Positions 20,923 to 32,446 of a stretch of 64,000 nucleotides of DNA are shown one piece after another. Positions within the stretch are counted from its first letter, which is position 1. Each line of letters starts with the position of its first letter. This DNA is from Pseudomonas asiatica. GTDB taxonomy: Bacteria > Pseudomonadota > Gammaproteobacteria > Pseudomonadales > Pseudomonadaceae. The notes beneath the pieces are model-generated. The model worked only from the letters and a program-made list of their open reading frames with translations. It made no database searches and was not told the DNA's origin. The position numbers were made by a program, and so were the translations under genes. The stretch covers positions 992,001-1,056,000 of the forward strand of contig NZ_BLJF01000003.1 in the NCBI RefSeq assembly GCF_009932335.1, read 5' to 3'.

Positions 20923-21069
20923 TTTGTCCCGTGCAAAACTTTGGTCGTGTGCCGATGAGTGGGCATCTGATGGGCGGGGAAAATCGTCGGCTGGTGGGTG
21001 TTTGCAAGGCCCGGATCGGCGAGAATAGGCGCCCCCTGAAATCTGCCGGGGGTTTGTGGAGAGCATGTG

Positions 21070-21837
21070 ATGGTTTTTGATCAGGTCCGCCAACGGCGCC
21101 TGTCCGACGACATCGTCGATCGGTTGGAAGGGATGATTCTGGAAGGTACGCTGACCTCGGGTCAGCGGCTGCCGGCCGAGCGCGTCCTTGCCGAGCAGTT
21201 CGGCGTGTCCCGCCCATCACTGCGTGAGGCGATCCAGAAGCTGGTGGCCAAGGGGCTGCTGGTCAGCCGCCAGGGTGGGGGCAATTTTGTCGCCGAGTCT
21301 CTGGGGTCCACTTTCAGCGACCCATTGCTGCAACTGCTTGAGCACAGTGCCGAGGCGCAGCGTGACCTGCTCGAATTCCGCCATACCCTGGAGGCGTCCT
21401 GCGCCTACTACGCGGCCCAGCGCGCCACCCAGCCGGACCGGGCGCGCCTCAAGGCGGCCTTCGATGCGCTGCAGGACTGCTATGCCAGGGCCGACGAAGT
21501 GACCCGGGCGGAGGAAGGCGCGGCCGATGCGCGCTTCCACCTGGCGATTGCCGAGGCTAGCCATAATGCCGTGTTGCTGCACACCATTCGGGGCTTGTTC
21601 GACCTGCTCAAGCGCAACGTGGTGACCAACATCGGCGGCATGTACCAGCAACGGACCGAGACCCGGGACATGCTGATCAGCCAGCACCGGGAGCTGTACC
21701 TGGCGATAGTCGAGGGCAGGGCGGAGGATGCGCGGGAAGTGTCCAGCCGGCACATTCTGTATGTGCAGGAGGTGCTGGAAGAGGCGCATGAAGAAGCGCA
21801 GCGAGTGGCGCGGGCGGAGCGGCGTAGCGGGCGTTGA
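21070..21837 (+). CDS. lldR: Lactate-responsive GntR-family regulator
   Basis: FadR-type regulator, 255 aa: winged helix (about 5-70, LPAERVLAEQFGVSRPSLREAI) and FCD effector domain (ARFHLAIAEASHNAVLLH metal-site region). Divergent from lldPDE with the operator in the shared gap. D- or L-lactate is the expected inducer. ATG 21070 was preferred over GTG 21067 because GGAGAG then sits 6 nt upstream. An out-of-frame ATG-TGA immediately before the start could reduce initiation. Confidence 0.93.
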   Translation: MVFDQVRQRRLSDDIVDRLEGMILEGTLTSGQRLPAERVLAEQFGVSRPSLREAIQKLVAKGLLVSRQGGGNFVAESLGSTFSDPLLQLLEHSAEAQRDLLEFRHTLEASCAYYAAQRATQPDRARLKAAFDALQDCYARADEVTRAEEGAADARFHLAIAEASHNAVLLHTIRGLFDLLKRNVVTNIGGMYQQRTETRDMLISQHRELYLAIVEGRAEDAREVSSRHILYVQEVLEEAHEEAQRVARAERRSGR

Positions 21838-21850
21838 GATCGGTGTTGGA

Positions 21851-21940
21851 TTCTTCGCGGGCTTGCCCGCTTCCACAGGATATGCGCCGGACCCGAAGGC
21901 GGCGCGATACCTGTGGGAGCGGGCGAGCCCGCGAAGAGGC
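21851..21940. repeat. REP doublet (CGCGGGCTTGCCCGC class)
   Basis: Inverted pair beginning TTCTTCGCGGGCTTGCCCGC and ending GAGCCCGCGAAGAGG, lying 14 nt past lldR and convergent with smpB. Confidence 0.87.
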
Positions 21941-21963
21941 CGGAGCAGGCTGAAGAAGAGGTA

Positions 21964-22446
21964 TTACTCTTCCTTGCCCTTGTTCCGCACAGCCCGCTGC
22001 AGCTCGCGGTTGGAATCGCGCTCGCGCATGGTATCGCGCTTGTCGAATTCCTTCTTGCCCTTGCCGAGTGCGATTTCGCACTTGATCAGGTGCTTGCTCC
22101 AGTACAGCGCCAGGGCCACGCAGGTGTAGCCTTTTTGCGCCACGGCCGCTTCCAGGCGCTCGAGCTCGCGCTTGTTCAGCAGCAGCTTGCGAGTGCGGAT
22201 GGGGTCGGCTATGACGTGGGTGCTGGCCGTGGTCAGCGGGGTGATGTGGCTGCCGAACAGCCAGGCCTCACCGTCCTTCAGCAGCACGTAGCTGTCAGTC
22301 AGGTGCGCCTTGCCGGCTCGCAGGCTTTTTACTTCCCAGCCGGACAGGACCAGCCCGGCCTCGAACTTGTGTTCGATGAAGTAATCGTGTCGCGCCTTCT
22401 TGTTCTGCGCGATGGTCCCGGTCGGATGTTTCTTTTGTTTAGCCAT
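21964..22446 (-). CDS. smpB: SsrA-binding protein
   Basis: Beta-barrel protein that binds the tRNA-like domain of tmRNA and brings it to stalled ribosomes. 160 aa, the usual length. Typical pieces are [34 protein letters not shown] and the basic C-terminal tail ([14 protein letters not shown]) that enters the mRNA channel. The start is the ATG of MAKQKKHP. It is divergent from ratA and convergent with lldR. Confidence 0.97.
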   Translation of the reverse strand: MAKQKKHPTGTIAQNKKARHDYFIEHKFEAGLVLSGWEVKSLRAGKAHLTDSYVLLKDGEAWLFGSHITPLTTASTHVIADPIRTRKLLLNKRELERLEAAVAQKGYTCVALALYWSKHLIKCEIALGKGKKEFDKRDTMRERDSNRELQRAVRNKGKEE

Positions 22447-22608
22447 AGGGGCGGCATTATAGGCAGTCGCCGCGTCGTCGGCTATGGGATTTCGGTGTGC
22501 TTGAGCCACTGCAATGAATGCCGGACAATACAGCCCCTGTCTTTGCGACAGAACCTGTTTTCGGCACGCTGCGAAGCGCCGCCACCCAGCCTTGGAAGTG
22601 ATGCCTGG

Positions 22609-23043
22609 ATGACTACCCATATTCAACGTTCCGCCCTGCTGCCGTATCCCGCCCAGGCGCTCTACGATCTGGTCAACGATGTGGCCAGCTATCCGCAGTT
22701 TCTGCCTTGGTGCTCGGCCTCGACGGTGATCGAAGCCAGCGACACGCACATGCGTGCCAAGCTCGAAGTGGCCAAGGGCGGCATGAGCCAGCACTTCGTC
22801 ACGCGCAATGTACTGGTGCCTGGGCAGTCTATCGAGATGAACCTGGAGGAGGGGCCGTTCACCCAGTTGCATGGCCTTTGGGTGTTCAAGCCGCTGGGTG
22901 AAAAGGCCTGCAAGATCAGCCTGGACCTTTCGTTCGACTATGCTGGCCCGCTGGTGCGCGCGACTTTGGGGCCGCTGTTCAACCAGGCGGCAAATACGCT
23001 GGTGGATGCGTTTTGCCAGCGTGCCAAGCAACTGAATGCCTGA
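22609..23043 (+). CDS. ratA: RatA/Coq10-like START-domain protein
   Basis: 144-aa polyketide cyclase/START fold protein. The family start is [28 protein letters not shown]. coli RatA was reported to block 70S assembly, while relatives (Coq10) carry ubiquinone; in most proteobacteria the gene sits near smpB and bamE, as here, and no antitoxin is known at this locus. A ubiquinone-binding housekeeping role seems more likely to me than a toxin. There is no RatB-like frame next to it; a terminator follows. Confidence 0.9.
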   Translation: MTTHIQRSALLPYPAQALYDLVNDVASYPQFLPWCSASTVIEASDTHMRAKLEVAKGGMSQHFVTRNVLVPGQSIEMNLEEGPFTQLHGLWVFKPLGEKACKISLDLSFDYAGPLVRATLGPLFNQAANTLVDAFCQRAKQLNA

Positions 23044-23060
23044 CTGAAACTGCGGCAACA

Positions 23061-23090
23061 AAAAGCCCGGACCAGGTCCGGGCTTTTTTG
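23061..23090. terminator. Bidirectional intrinsic terminator between ratA and bamE
   Basis: AAAAGCCCGGACC / GGTCCGGGCTTTTTT hairpin with A and T runs on both flanks; serves the two convergent genes. Confidence 0.92.
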
Positions 23091-23104
23091 TATCTGCTCG
23101 CCGC

Positions 23105-23638
23105 TTATTGAGGCGAGGTTTCCAGCGGAGCCGGAGTCGGGACCGGGGTGGTCTCGATGGTGTCGATTTCGCGCTGGATGGATTCTTCCACCGAACCTGG
23201 CTTGGCCGGTTTTTCTTCAGGCTGCGCGGTTGGCTGCTCTGGCTGGTTGGCCGGGCTGACCGTGGTGTCGCTGCTGCCGCCGAGGATTTCCTGGTCGCGG
23301 CTGACTCCTGGCATGAAGTCGCCGGACAGGCTCACCAACTGGTCGCTTTCGTTGAAGAACACGCTCATGCGTTCTTGCTGGCGTTTGCCGCCGCCTGGCT
23401 GCAGGCTGTACAGGTAATCCCAACGGTTGGTGTTGAAGGTGTCCTGGATTAGCGGGTTACCCATGATAAACCTTACTTGCCGGCGGGTCATTCCGGGGCG
23501 CAATTGGTCTATCATGTCTTGCGTAACGACATTGCCCTGCTGGATGTCGATTTTGTAAACCCCGGGAAACGAGCAACCGGCGAGTGCGAGCAGTCCCACT
23601 AGGGTGAGGCTGGTTAGCAAGAGCTTGGTGTTTTGCAT
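23105..23638 (-). CDS. bamE: Outer-membrane lipoprotein of the BAM complex
   Basis: BamE/OmlA, a lipoprotein that helps the BAM complex insert beta-barrels. 177 aa; signal peptide with lipobox LALAGC (Cys22). The SmpA/OmlA domain is seen in [20 protein letters not shown] and [12 protein letters not shown]. The C-terminus is a Pro/Glu/Thr-rich tail (about 60 aa) longer than in E. coli BamE (113 aa), as is usual in pseudomonads. Start MQNTKLL gives a proper signal peptide. It is divergent from fur, with a 97-nt gap. Confidence 0.95.
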   Translation of the reverse strand: MQNTKLLLTSLTLVGLLALAGCSFPGVYKIDIQQGNVVTQDMIDQLRPGMTRRQVRFIMGNPLIQDTFNTNRWDYLYSLQPGGGKRQQERMSVFFNESDQLVSLSGDFMPGVSRDQEILGGSSDTTVSPANQPEQPTAQPEEKPAKPGSVEESIQREIDTIETTPVPTPAPLETSPQ

Positions 23639-23735
23639 CGGTGGGCGACTTCCACTATCTTGGCTGGACAACGTAAACCCCGATCATACCCGTATTAAGA
23701 GAAGCTGCGAAGCAGCATCGGCGAGAAAGCTGACC

Positions 23736-24140
23736 ATGGTTGAAAATAGCGAATTGCGCAAAGCCGGTCTCAAGGTGACCCTGCCTCGAGTCAAGATCCT
23801 TCAGATGCTCGACTCTACCGAGCAGCGTCACATGAGCGCCGAGGATGTCTACAAGGCGCTGATGGAGGCTGGCGAGGACGTGGGCCTGGCCACCGTCTAC
23901 CGCGTACTGACCCAGTTCGAAGCGGCTGGTCTGGTGGTTCGCCACAACTTCGACGGCGGTCATGCGGTGTTCGAACTGGCCGATGGCGGTCACCACGACC
24001 ATATGGTCAACGTGGAGACCAGTGAAGTCATCGAGTTCATGGATGCCGAGATCGAGAAACGCCAGCGCGAAATCGTGGCCGAGCATGGCTACGAGCTGGT
24101 GGATCACAATCTGGTCCTGTACGTACGTAAAAAGAAGTAA
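23736..24140 (+). CDS. fur: Ferric uptake regulator
   Basis: Fe(II)-dependent repressor, 134 aa. The winged helix (VTLPRVKILQMLD... VGLATVYRVLTQFEAAGL) and the metal-binding GGHHDHMVNVET region are present. The protein contains no cysteine at all: the CxxC that holds structural zinc in E. coli Fur is replaced (VNVETSEV), and there is no C-terminal Cys pair. The gene order bamE-fur divergent and recN next is the pseudomonad arrangement. A hairpin terminator follows. Confidence 0.97.
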   Translation: MVENSELRKAGLKVTLPRVKILQMLDSTEQRHMSAEDVYKALMEAGEDVGLATVYRVLTQFEAAGLVVRHNFDGGHAVFELADGGHHDHMVNVETSEVIEFMDAEIEKRQREIVAEHGYELVDHNLVLYVRKKK

Positions 24141-24163
24141 CGATTTTTATCGTTATGAATGAC

Positions 24164-24190
24164 AAAGGCGACCTTCGGGTCGCCTTTGTG
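24164..24190 (+). terminator. Hairpin terminator after fur
   Basis: Perfect 10-bp stem AAAGGCGACC-TTCG-GGTCGCCTTT with a UUCG loop. The T tail is poor (GTGCTTTC), so efficiency is uncertain. Confidence 0.7.
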
Positions 24191-24222
24191 CTTTCGGGGA
24201 TCTTGAGCGCGGCGATGGGCCT

Positions 24223-24340
24223 TGTAGGAGCGGCCTTGTGTCGCGAAAGGGCTGCGCAGCGGCCCCAGGTTTTCAGCTTCGCAGCATAGATTGCCGGGGC
24301 CGCTTTGCGGCCCTTTCGCGACACAAGGCCGCTCCTACAG
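24223..24340. repeat. REP doublet (GGAGCGGCCTTGTGTCGCGAA class)
   Basis: Inverted pair beginning TGTAGGAGCGGCCTTGTGTC and ending in the complement at CTCCTACAG; convergent gap between fur and recN. Confidence 0.88.
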
Positions 24341-24346
24341 GGAGTG

Positions 24347-26020
24347 TCAGGCCTTGCCGCTTACCACCATCTTGCGCGCATGCGCCAGGGATTCCTTGGT
24401 CAGGTCTATGCCGCCCAGCATCCTCGCCACTTCCTCGACCCGCTCGCGCTTGCCCAGATTGGCCACGGCGGTGTGGGTAGTGTCGCTATTGCGCACCTTG
24501 TGTACGAACAGGTGGTGATGACCTTGTGCTGCTACTTGCGGCAGGTGGGTTACGGTCAGCACCTGGCCTCGCTCGCCCAGGCGGCGCAGCAATTGGCCGA
24601 CGATTTCGGCAGTAGGCCCGCCGATACCGACGTCGACTTCGTCGAACACCAGGGTTGGAATGCGTGAGGTCTGCGCGGTAATCACCTGGATCGCCAGGCT
24701 GATGCGGGACAGTTCGCCACCTGAAGCCACCTTGGCCAGGCCCTTGAGCGGTTGGCCAGGGTTGGCGCTGACCAGTAGCTCGATCTGCTCCAGGCCATGA
24801 GGCGAAAGGTCTGCTCCCTCATTGGGGGTAAGTGCGATGCAGAAGCGCCCGCCGGGCATGCCCAGGCGCTGGATCTCCTGCTCGACGGCCACTGCCAGCT
24901 GCTGGGCAGCCTGTTGGCGTAGTGCGCTGAGCTCGCGAGCCTTCTCTTTATAGTGTTGGGCGAAGGCGGCCAGCTCTTCACCCAACCGCTCGATCGACTC
25001 GTCACTGGCGTTCAGGCCCTCCAGCTCTTCCATCAGCTGCTGTTGCAGGTGGGGCAGTTCGGTGGGGTGCACACGGTGTTTGCGCGCCAGCGTATAGATA
25101 GTGTCGAGGCGTTCTTCCAGTGCCTGCAAGCGCATGGGGTCGGCGTCGAAGTTGTCGAGGAAACGGTTGAGCTCGCCCACGGCTTCCTCGACCTGAATCT
25201 GCGCGCTGGCGATCAGGTTGGCCGCTTCGCCCAGTGCCTTTGGCGAGTTGGGGGCGGCACCCAGGCGGTTGAGGCTGGAGGTGAGGGCGCTGAGCACGTT
25301 GCCCGAATCGCTTTCGCTGCACTGGTCGATGACCTGGCGGCAGATGCCGAACAAGGCTTCGGCGCTGGTCAGGTTCTTGTGTTCCTGCTCCAACTGCTCC
25401 AGTTCGTATTCACCCAGGCCGAGGTTGTCCAGTTCCTCCAACTGGTAGCTCAGCAGCTGATGGCGGGCGCGCTGCTCATCGCCGGAGTTGGACAGGCGCT
25501 CCAGCTCCAGGCGGGTCTGGTTCCAGCGCTTGGCCGCCAGCTGTACCTGACGGGCCAGGTCGACGGCGCCGGCGTACTCGTCGAGCAGGCGGCGATGGGT
25601 GTCGGTCTTGAGTAGTGACTGGTGCTCGTGCTGGCTGTGGATATCGATCAGCAGCTCGCCCAGTGCCTTGAGGTCGCCGAGCGGGCAGGGGGTGCCATTG
25701 ATGTAGCCGCGGCTGCGGCCTTCGGCGGTGATCACCCGGCGCAGGATGCACAGGCCGTCGTTGTCCAGGTCACGCTCGGCCAGCCAGGCATGCGCCTCGG
25801 GGATGTCCACCAGGTCGAAGGTGGCGAGGATGTCTGCCTTGTCCGTGCCGGGGCGCACCACGCCACTGTCGGCCCGGTCGCCCAGGGCCAGACCGAGGGC
25901 ATCAAGCATGATCGATTTGCCTGCACCGGTCTCACCGGTGATGACGGACATGCCTCGGGCGATCTCGAGGTCGAGGTGCTCGACAATCGCGTAGTTGTGA
26001 ATGGACAGGTGCACCAGCAT
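24347..26020 (-). CDS. recN: DNA repair protein RecN
   Basis: SMC-like ATPase in recombinational repair of double-strand breaks, 557 aa. Walker A is ITGETGAGKSIMLDALGLALGD near the N-terminus; a long coiled-coil middle follows; the signature KVASGGELSRISLAIQ and Walker B TLVFDEVDVGIGG lie near the C-terminus. A LexA box overlaps the promoter region, so it is expected to be in the SOS regulon. Confidence 0.97.
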   Translation of the reverse strand: MLVHLSIHNYAIVEHLDLEIARGMSVITGETGAGKSIMLDALGLALGDRADSGVVRPGTDKADILATFDLVDIPEAHAWLAERDLDNDGLCILRRVITAEGRSRGYINGTPCPLGDLKALGELLIDIHSQHEHQSLLKTDTHRRLLDEYAGAVDLARQVQLAAKRWNQTRLELERLSNSGDEQRARHQLLSYQLEELDNLGLGEYELEQLEQEHKNLTSAEALFGICRQVIDQCSESDSGNVLSALTSSLNRLGAAPNSPKALGEAANLIASAQIQVEEAVGELNRFLDNFDADPMRLQALEERLDTIYTLARKHRVHPTELPHLQQQLMEELEGLNASDESIERLGEELAAFAQHYKEKARELSALRQQAAQQLAVAVEQEIQRLGMPGGRFCIALTPNEGADLSPHGLEQIELLVSANPGQPLKGLAKVASGGELSRISLAIQVITAQTSRIPTLVFDEVDVGIGGPTAEIVGQLLRRLGERGQVLTVTHLPQVAAQGHHHLFVHKVRNSDTTHTAVANLGKRERVEEVARMLGGIDLTKESLAHARKMVVSGKA

Positions 26021-26043
26021 GGGGCGGCTCCCGAAAGTCAGGT

Positions 26044-26059
26044 CTGGTTATTTATACAG
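26044..26059. promoter_or_regulatory. LexA box of recN
   Basis: CTGGTTATTTATACAG on the plus strand fits CTG-N10-CAG. On the minus strand it reads CTGTATAAATAACCAG and includes a TATAAAT-like -10, 24 nt from the recN start, so LexA binding would cover the promoter. Confidence 0.82.
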
Positions 26060-26125
26060 TACTTTTTTCAGGCCTGCCAATGCCCCTTGGCAGATTCTGT
26101 TGCAGCCGGGAAAACGACCTTGCCC

Positions 26126-26153
26126 CTTGAAGCTGGTTTTTCCGGCCCCATAT
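26126..26153 (+). promoter_or_regulatory. Sigma-32 heat-shock promoter of grpE
   Basis: CTTGAA (26126-26131), 14-nt spacer, CCCCATAT (26146-26153), against the known sigma-32 consensus CTTGAAA and CCCCATNT. It is 59 nt before the grpE ATG. Confidence 0.88.
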
Positions 26154-26211
26154 AGCCGACATCAAAGGCGAGCCTGGCTCGCAGTCCACAAAATTGCGCA
26201 GGAGAGACCCC

Positions 26212-26769
26212 ATGGCTGACGAACAGCTGAACGAGAAAGACCTTAACGTCGAAGAGACCGGTGCAGGTAATGCTGCCGATGCCCGCGTCCTGGAACTCGA
26301 GGAGCAGCTGGCCGCCGCCAAGGACCAGGCGCTGCGCGCCGTTGCCGACGTGCAGAACGCTCGTCGTCGTGCCGAGCAGGATGTCGAGAAAGCCCACAAG
26401 TTTGCCCTCGAGAAGTTCTCGGGCGACCTGCTGCCGGTGATCGACAGCCTGGAACTGGCCCTGGCGCACTCCAGTGCCGACGATGAGCATGTCAAGCAGA
26501 TCCGCGAGGGTGTCGAGCTGACCCTGAAGATGTTCCAGGACACTCTCAAGCGCTACAACCTCGAAGCAGTCGACCCGCACGGCCAGCCGTTCAACCCAGA
26601 GCACCACCAGGCCATGGCCATGCAGGAAAACGCCGAAGTGGAGCCGAACAGCGTGCTGAACGTGTTCCAGAAGGGCTATCTGCTCAACGGTCGTCTGCTG
26701 CGCCCCGCCATGGTGGTGGTCAGCAAGGCGCCAAGCGCGGCGCAACCCTCGATCAATGAAAAGGCTTGA
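26212..26769 (+). CDS. grpE: Nucleotide exchange factor GrpE
   Basis: Cochaperone that releases ADP from DnaK, 185 aa. Long N-terminal helix with [20 protein letters not shown], then the beta domain ending in [29 protein letters not shown] precedes ATG 26212. First gene of the grpE-dnaK-dnaJ cluster; its stop region overlaps the -35 box of the dnaK promoter. Confidence 0.97.
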   Translation: MADEQLNEKDLNVEETGAGNAADARVLELEEQLAAAKDQALRAVADVQNARRRAEQDVEKAHKFALEKFSGDLLPVIDSLELALAHSSADDEHVKQIREGVELTLKMFQDTLKRYNLEAVDPHGQPFNPEHHQAMAMQENAEVEPNSVLNVFQKGYLLNGRLLRPAMVVVSKAPSAAQPSINEKA

Positions 26770-26792
26770 AATCCATCCGGGCATCCCCATCT
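26765..26792 (+). promoter_or_regulatory. Sigma-32 heat-shock promoter of dnaK
   Basis: CTTGAAA (26765-26771), 13-nt spacer, CCCCATCT (26785-26792): full consensus in both boxes. The -35 covers the grpE stop codon TGA (26767-26769). Confidence 0.92.
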
Positions 26793-26870
26793 AGGTGTCA
26801 AGCCTTCAAGTATTACCGCAGTTGGCCAAAGTAGTCGCTGCTACCAAATTCAAGTTTCGGGAGAGTTAAC

Positions 26871-28796
26871 ATGGGTAAAATCATCGGTATCGACCTGGGG
26901 ACCACCAACTCGTGCGTCTCTGTTCTGGAAAACGGTAACGTCAAGGTCATCGAAAACGCCGAAGGTGCGCGTACCACCCCTTCGATCGTGGCCTACGCCA
27001 ATGACGGCGAAATCCTGGTTGGTCAGTCGGCCAAGCGTCAGGCGGTCACCAACCCGCACAACACTCTGTTCGCAGTGAAGCGCCTGATCGGCCGCCGCTT
27101 CGAAGAAGATGTTGTACAGAAAGACATCAAGCTGGTGCCTTACAAGATCGTCAAGGCCAGCAATGGCGACGCCTGGGTACAGGCCAGTGGCAAGGACATG
27201 GCTCCGCCGCAGATCAGCGCCGAAGTCCTGAAGAAAATGAAGAAAACCGCCGAAGACTACCTCGGCGAGCCAGTTACCGAAGCGGTCATCACCGTTCCGG
27301 CCTACTTCAATGACAGTCAGCGTCAGGCCACCAAGGATGCCGGTCGCATCGCTGGTCTGGATGTAAAACGCATCATCAACGAGCCGACTGCCGCTGCACT
27401 GGCTTACGGCATGGACAAGGCCAAGGGCGACCACACCGTCATCGTTTATGACCTGGGTGGTGGTACCTTCGACGTTTCGGTCATCGAGATTGCCGAAGTC
27501 GACGGTGAGCACCAGTTCGAAGTACTGGCTACCAACGGCGACACCTTCCTGGGTGGCGAAGACTTCGACATGCGCCTGATCGACTACCTCGTCGACGAGT
27601 TCAAGAAAGAGTCCGGCATGGACCTGAAGAACGATCCGCTGGCACTGCAGCGTCTGAAAGAAGCCGCTGAAAAGGCCAAGATCGAACTGTCCTCCGCTCA
27701 GTCGACCGACGTAAACCTGCCTTACATCACTGCAGACGCTACCGGTCCGAAGCACCTGAACGTGAAGATTTCCCGCGCCAAGCTGGAATCGCTGGTCGAA
27801 GACCTGGTTGCCCGTACCATCGAGCCTTGCCGTATCGCCCTGAAGGACGCCGGTATCGATGCAAGCAAGATCGACGACGTGATCCTGGTCGGTGGCCAGA
27901 CCCGTATGCCGCTGGTGCAGAAAGCCGTTGCCGACTTCTTCGGTAAAGAAGCGCGCAAGGACGTCAACCCGGACGAAGCCGTGGCCATGGGTGCTGCCAT
28001 CCAGGGCGCGGTGCTGGCTGGTGACGTCAAAGACGTACTGCTGCTGGACGTCAGCCCGCTGACCCTTGGTATCGAAACCATGGGTGGCGTGATGACTTCG
28101 CTGATCGAGAAGAACACCACCATCCCGACCAAGAAGTCGCAGGTGTTCTCGACTGCCGACGACAACCAGGGTGCCGTGACCATTCACGTGCTGCAGGGTG
28201 AGCGCAAGCAGGCTGCACAGAACAAGTCGCTGGGCAAGTTCGACCTGGCTGACATTCCGCCGGCTCCACGTGGCGTTCCGCAGATCGAAGTAACCTTCGA
28301 CATCGACGCCAACGGCATCCTGCACGTCAGTGCCAAGGACAAGGCTACCGGCAAGTCGCAGTCGATCGTGATCAAGGCCAACTCCGGCCTGTCGGACGAA
28401 GAGATCGAGCGCATGGTGCGTGACGCCGAGGCCAACGCTGAGGAAGACCGCAAGTTCGAAGAGCTGGCCGCTGCCCGTAACCAGGGTGATGCGCTGGTTC
28501 ACTCGACCCGCAAGATGGTCGCTGACGCTGGTGACAAGGTTACCGCTGAAGAGAAAGCCGCCATCGAGGCTGCCGTTGTTGCCCTGGAAGCCGCTGTCAA
28601 AGGCGACGACAAGGCTGCCATCGACGCCAAGGTCGAGGAGCTGTCCAAGGTTTCGGCGCCGGTTGCCCAGAAGATGTACGCCGAGCAGTCGGCCGAACAG
28701 CCTCAGGGCGGCGCACAGCAGGCCGAGCCGGAAGCCAAGCACGATGACGTGGTTGACGCTGAGTTCGAAGAAGTGAAAGACAACAACAAACAGTAA
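26871..28796 (+). CDS. dnaK: Chaperone DnaK (Hsp70)
   Basis: ATP-dependent chaperone, 641 aa. N-terminal ATPase domain starts [15 protein letters not shown], with [13 protein letters not shown] in the nucleotide site; linker and substrate domain follow ([18 protein letters not shown]); the end [15 protein letters not shown] is the usual acidic tail. Works with DnaJ and GrpE, and controls sigma-32 levels. Own sigma-32 promoter upstream plus read-through from grpE. Confidence 0.99.
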   Translation: MGKIIGIDLGTTNSCVSVLENGNVKVIENAEGARTTPSIVAYANDGEILVGQSAKRQAVTNPHNTLFAVKRLIGRRFEEDVVQKDIKLVPYKIVKASNGDAWVQASGKDMAPPQISAEVLKKMKKTAEDYLGEPVTEAVITVPAYFNDSQRQATKDAGRIAGLDVKRIINEPTAAALAYGMDKAKGDHTVIVYDLGGGTFDVSVIEIAEVDGEHQFEVLATNGDTFLGGEDFDMRLIDYLVDEFKKESGMDLKNDPLALQRLKEAAEKAKIELSSAQSTDVNLPYITADATGPKHLNVKISRAKLESLVEDLVARTIEPCRIALKDAGIDASKIDDVILVGGQTRMPLVQKAVADFFGKEARKDVNPDEAVAMGAAIQGAVLAGDVKDVLLLDVSPLTLGIETMGGVMTSLIEKNTTIPTKKSQVFSTADDNQGAVTIHVLQGERKQAAQNKSLGKFDLADIPPAPRGVPQIEVTFDIDANGILHVSAKDKATGKSQSIVIKANSGLSDEEIERMVRDAEANAEEDRKFEELAAARNQGDALVHSTRKMVADAGDKVTAEEKAAIEAAVVALEAAVKGDDKAAIDAKVEELSKVSAPVAQKMYAEQSAEQPQGGAQQAEPEAKHDDVVDAEFEEVKDNNKQ

Positions 28797-28856
28797 TCCC
28801 TGCATGTTGTCGGCCAGTTCACTGCCGTTTGGTGGTGAGCTGGTAGGATGTCGCCG

Positions 28857-28876
28857 CGCGGGGGCTTGCTCCCGCG
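28857..28876. repeat. Small palindrome between dnaK and dnaJ
   Basis: CGCGGGGGCTTGCTCCCGCG: 6-bp perfect outer arms, single copy, REP-like. The 197-nt gap shows no gene and no sigma-32 promoter for dnaJ that I can see. Confidence 0.6.
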
Positions 28877-28993
28877 TTGGCGTATCTGGAATTCGAGAAT
28901 TTTTACAGCATCTGTCGGTGGCCCTGGTGGGCAAAGGGCGGGTGCTGATGGCGCGGCGTAGATGCCAGACGCCCAACAAGGTGCAAATGACCT

Positions 28994-30938
<1,945 letters not shown>

Positions 30939-30950
30939 GCAGTTGGAGCC

Positions 30951-30993
30951 GTGCTGGCTTCTTCGCGGGGTTGCCCGCGAATGAAGCCAGCAC
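30951..30993. repeat. Long REP-type hairpin after dapB
   Basis: GTGCTGGCTTC (30951-30961) pairs perfectly with GAAGCCAGCAC (30983-30993), and CGCGGG/CCCGCG pair inside. No T tail. Confidence 0.75.
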
Positions 30994-31071
30994 AGATGTC
31001 AGCCTGTCGCATTGATGTGTTTTAGAGGCACATCCGCGGTAGACCGAAAACGCACTTTTCTGTAAGCTACA

Positions 31072-31094
31072 GCTTTAGTGTGTCCACTAAAAGC
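31072..31094 (+). other. Hairpin upstream of the dapB/carA terminator
   Basis: GCTTTAGTG / CACTAAAAGC with one bulged A, lying 26 nt before the terminator hairpin at 31121-31159. Confidence 0.45.
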
Positions 31095-31120
31095 GCGCAG
31101 CGAATTGAATTCAGCACATG

Positions 31121-31159
31121 AAAGCGGGGTGACGTGTCCATACGTCACTCCGCTTTTTT
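31121..31159 (+). terminator. Strong intrinsic terminator, of dapB or an attenuator of carA
   Basis: 15-bp stem AAAGCGGGGTGACGT / ACGTCACTCCGCTTT with one G-U pair, six-nt loop and T run, ending 45 nt before the carA start. Which transcript it ends depends on where the carA start site lies. Confidence 0.85.
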
Positions 31160-31204
31160 GCAACCTGCGATCGCCCTTTCATGCTTGATTTACGGGAGGT
31201 CTTC

Positions 31205-32341
31205 TTGACAAAGCCAGCCATACTCGCCCTTGCCGACGGCAGTATTTTCCGCGGTGAAGCTATCGGTGCCGACGGTCAGACCGTTGGTGAGGTGGTATTC
31301 AACACCGCTATGACCGGCTACCAGGAAATCCTTACAGACCCTTCCTATGCGCAGCAAATCGTTACCCTGACCTACCCGCACATCGGCAATACCGGTACTA
31401 CCCCGGAAGACGCCGAGTCGAACCGCGTCTGGTCCGCTGGCCTGGTCATTCGTGACCTGCCGCTGCTGGCCAGCAACTGGCGTAACACCCAGTCGCTGCC
31501 TGAGTACCTCAAGGCCAACAACGTCGTCGCCATCGCCGGCATCGACACCCGTCGCCTGACCCGAATCCTGCGTGAAAAGGGCGCTCAGAACGGTTGCATC
31601 CTCGCCGGTGACAACATCAGCGAAGAAGCCGCCATCGCCGCTGCCCGCGCTTTCCCGGGTCTGAAGGGCATGGACCTGGCCAAGGTCGTTTCCACCAAGG
31701 AACGCTACGAGTGGCGCTCCAGCGTGTGGGAACTGAAGACCGACAGCCACCCGACCATCGAAGCCGCTGACCTGCCTTACCACGTGGTCGCCTTCGACTA
31801 CGGCGTCAAGCTGAACATCCTGCGCATGCTGGTTGCCCGTGGCTGCCGCGTGACCGTGGTGCCGGCCCAGACTCCGGCCAGCGAAGTGCTGGCACTCAAC
31901 CCGGACGGCGTGTTCCTGTCCAACGGCCCTGGTGACCCCGAGCCTTGCGACTACGCCATCCAGGCGATCAAGGAAATCCTCGAGACCGAGATCCCGGTAT
32001 TCGGTATCTGCCTGGGCCACCAGCTGCTGGCCCTGGCTTCTGGCGCCAAGACCGTGAAAATGGGTCATGGCCACCACGGTGCCAACCACCCGGTCCAGGA
32101 TCTGGACACCGGTGTGGTCATGATCACCAGCCAGAACCACGGCTTTGCCGTTGACGAGGCCACCCTGCCGGGCAACGTCCGCGCCATCCACAAGTCGCTG
32201 TTCGACGGCACCCTGCAGGGTATCGAGCGTACCGACAAGAGCGCGTTCAGCTTCCAGGGCCACCCTGAAGCGAGCCCAGGCCCGACCGACGTCGCGCCAC
32301 TGTTCGATCGTTTCATCGATGCCATGGCCAAGCGCCGCTGA
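31205..32341 (+). CDS. carA: Carbamoyl-phosphate synthase small (glutaminase) subunit
   Basis: Hydrolyses glutamine and passes ammonia to CarB for carbamoyl phosphate, precursor of arginine and pyrimidines. 378 aa. N-terminal [19 protein letters not shown]; class I amidotransferase domain with nucleophile in FGICLGHQL, and His/Glu in QGHPEASPG. Start set at TTG 31205, preceded by GGGAGGT; an in-frame ATG at 31181 would add eight residues not seen in the family's usual start. Start codon and close Shine-Dalgarno suggest control at translation. Confidence 0.96.
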   Translation: MTKPAILALADGSIFRGEAIGADGQTVGEVVFNTAMTGYQEILTDPSYAQQIVTLTYPHIGNTGTTPEDAESNRVWSAGLVIRDLPLLASNWRNTQSLPEYLKANNVVAIAGIDTRRLTRILREKGAQNGCILAGDNISEEAAIAAARAFPGLKGMDLAKVVSTKERYEWRSSVWELKTDSHPTIEAADLPYHVVAFDYGVKLNILRMLVARGCRVTVVPAQTPASEVLALNPDGVFLSNGPGDPEPCDYAIQAIKEILETEIPVFGICLGHQLLALASGAKTVKMGHGHHGANHPVQDLDTGVVMITSQNHGFAVDEATLPGNVRAIHKSLFDGTLQGIERTDKSAFSFQGHPEASPGPTDVAPLFDRFIDAMAKRR

Positions 32342-32446
32342 GCATCCTGCTTCAAGGCCCCGGGCCGGCTTGCGCCGCGCCCGGAAGCGCCTGACCCAGA
32401 TTGTTCAAAGCGGCTTGCCGACTGACCCCGGATTTGAGTGACAACC

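Noticed and set aside
22609..23043. ratA as part of a toxin-antitoxin system.
   Set aside because: No partner gene of antitoxin type is adjacent and the family is a conserved START-domain protein; a housekeeping role is more likely.
21851..24340. Repeated palindromes that might suggest a CRISPR array.
   Set aside because: They are isolated inverted doublets without regular spacers, and no cas gene is present.
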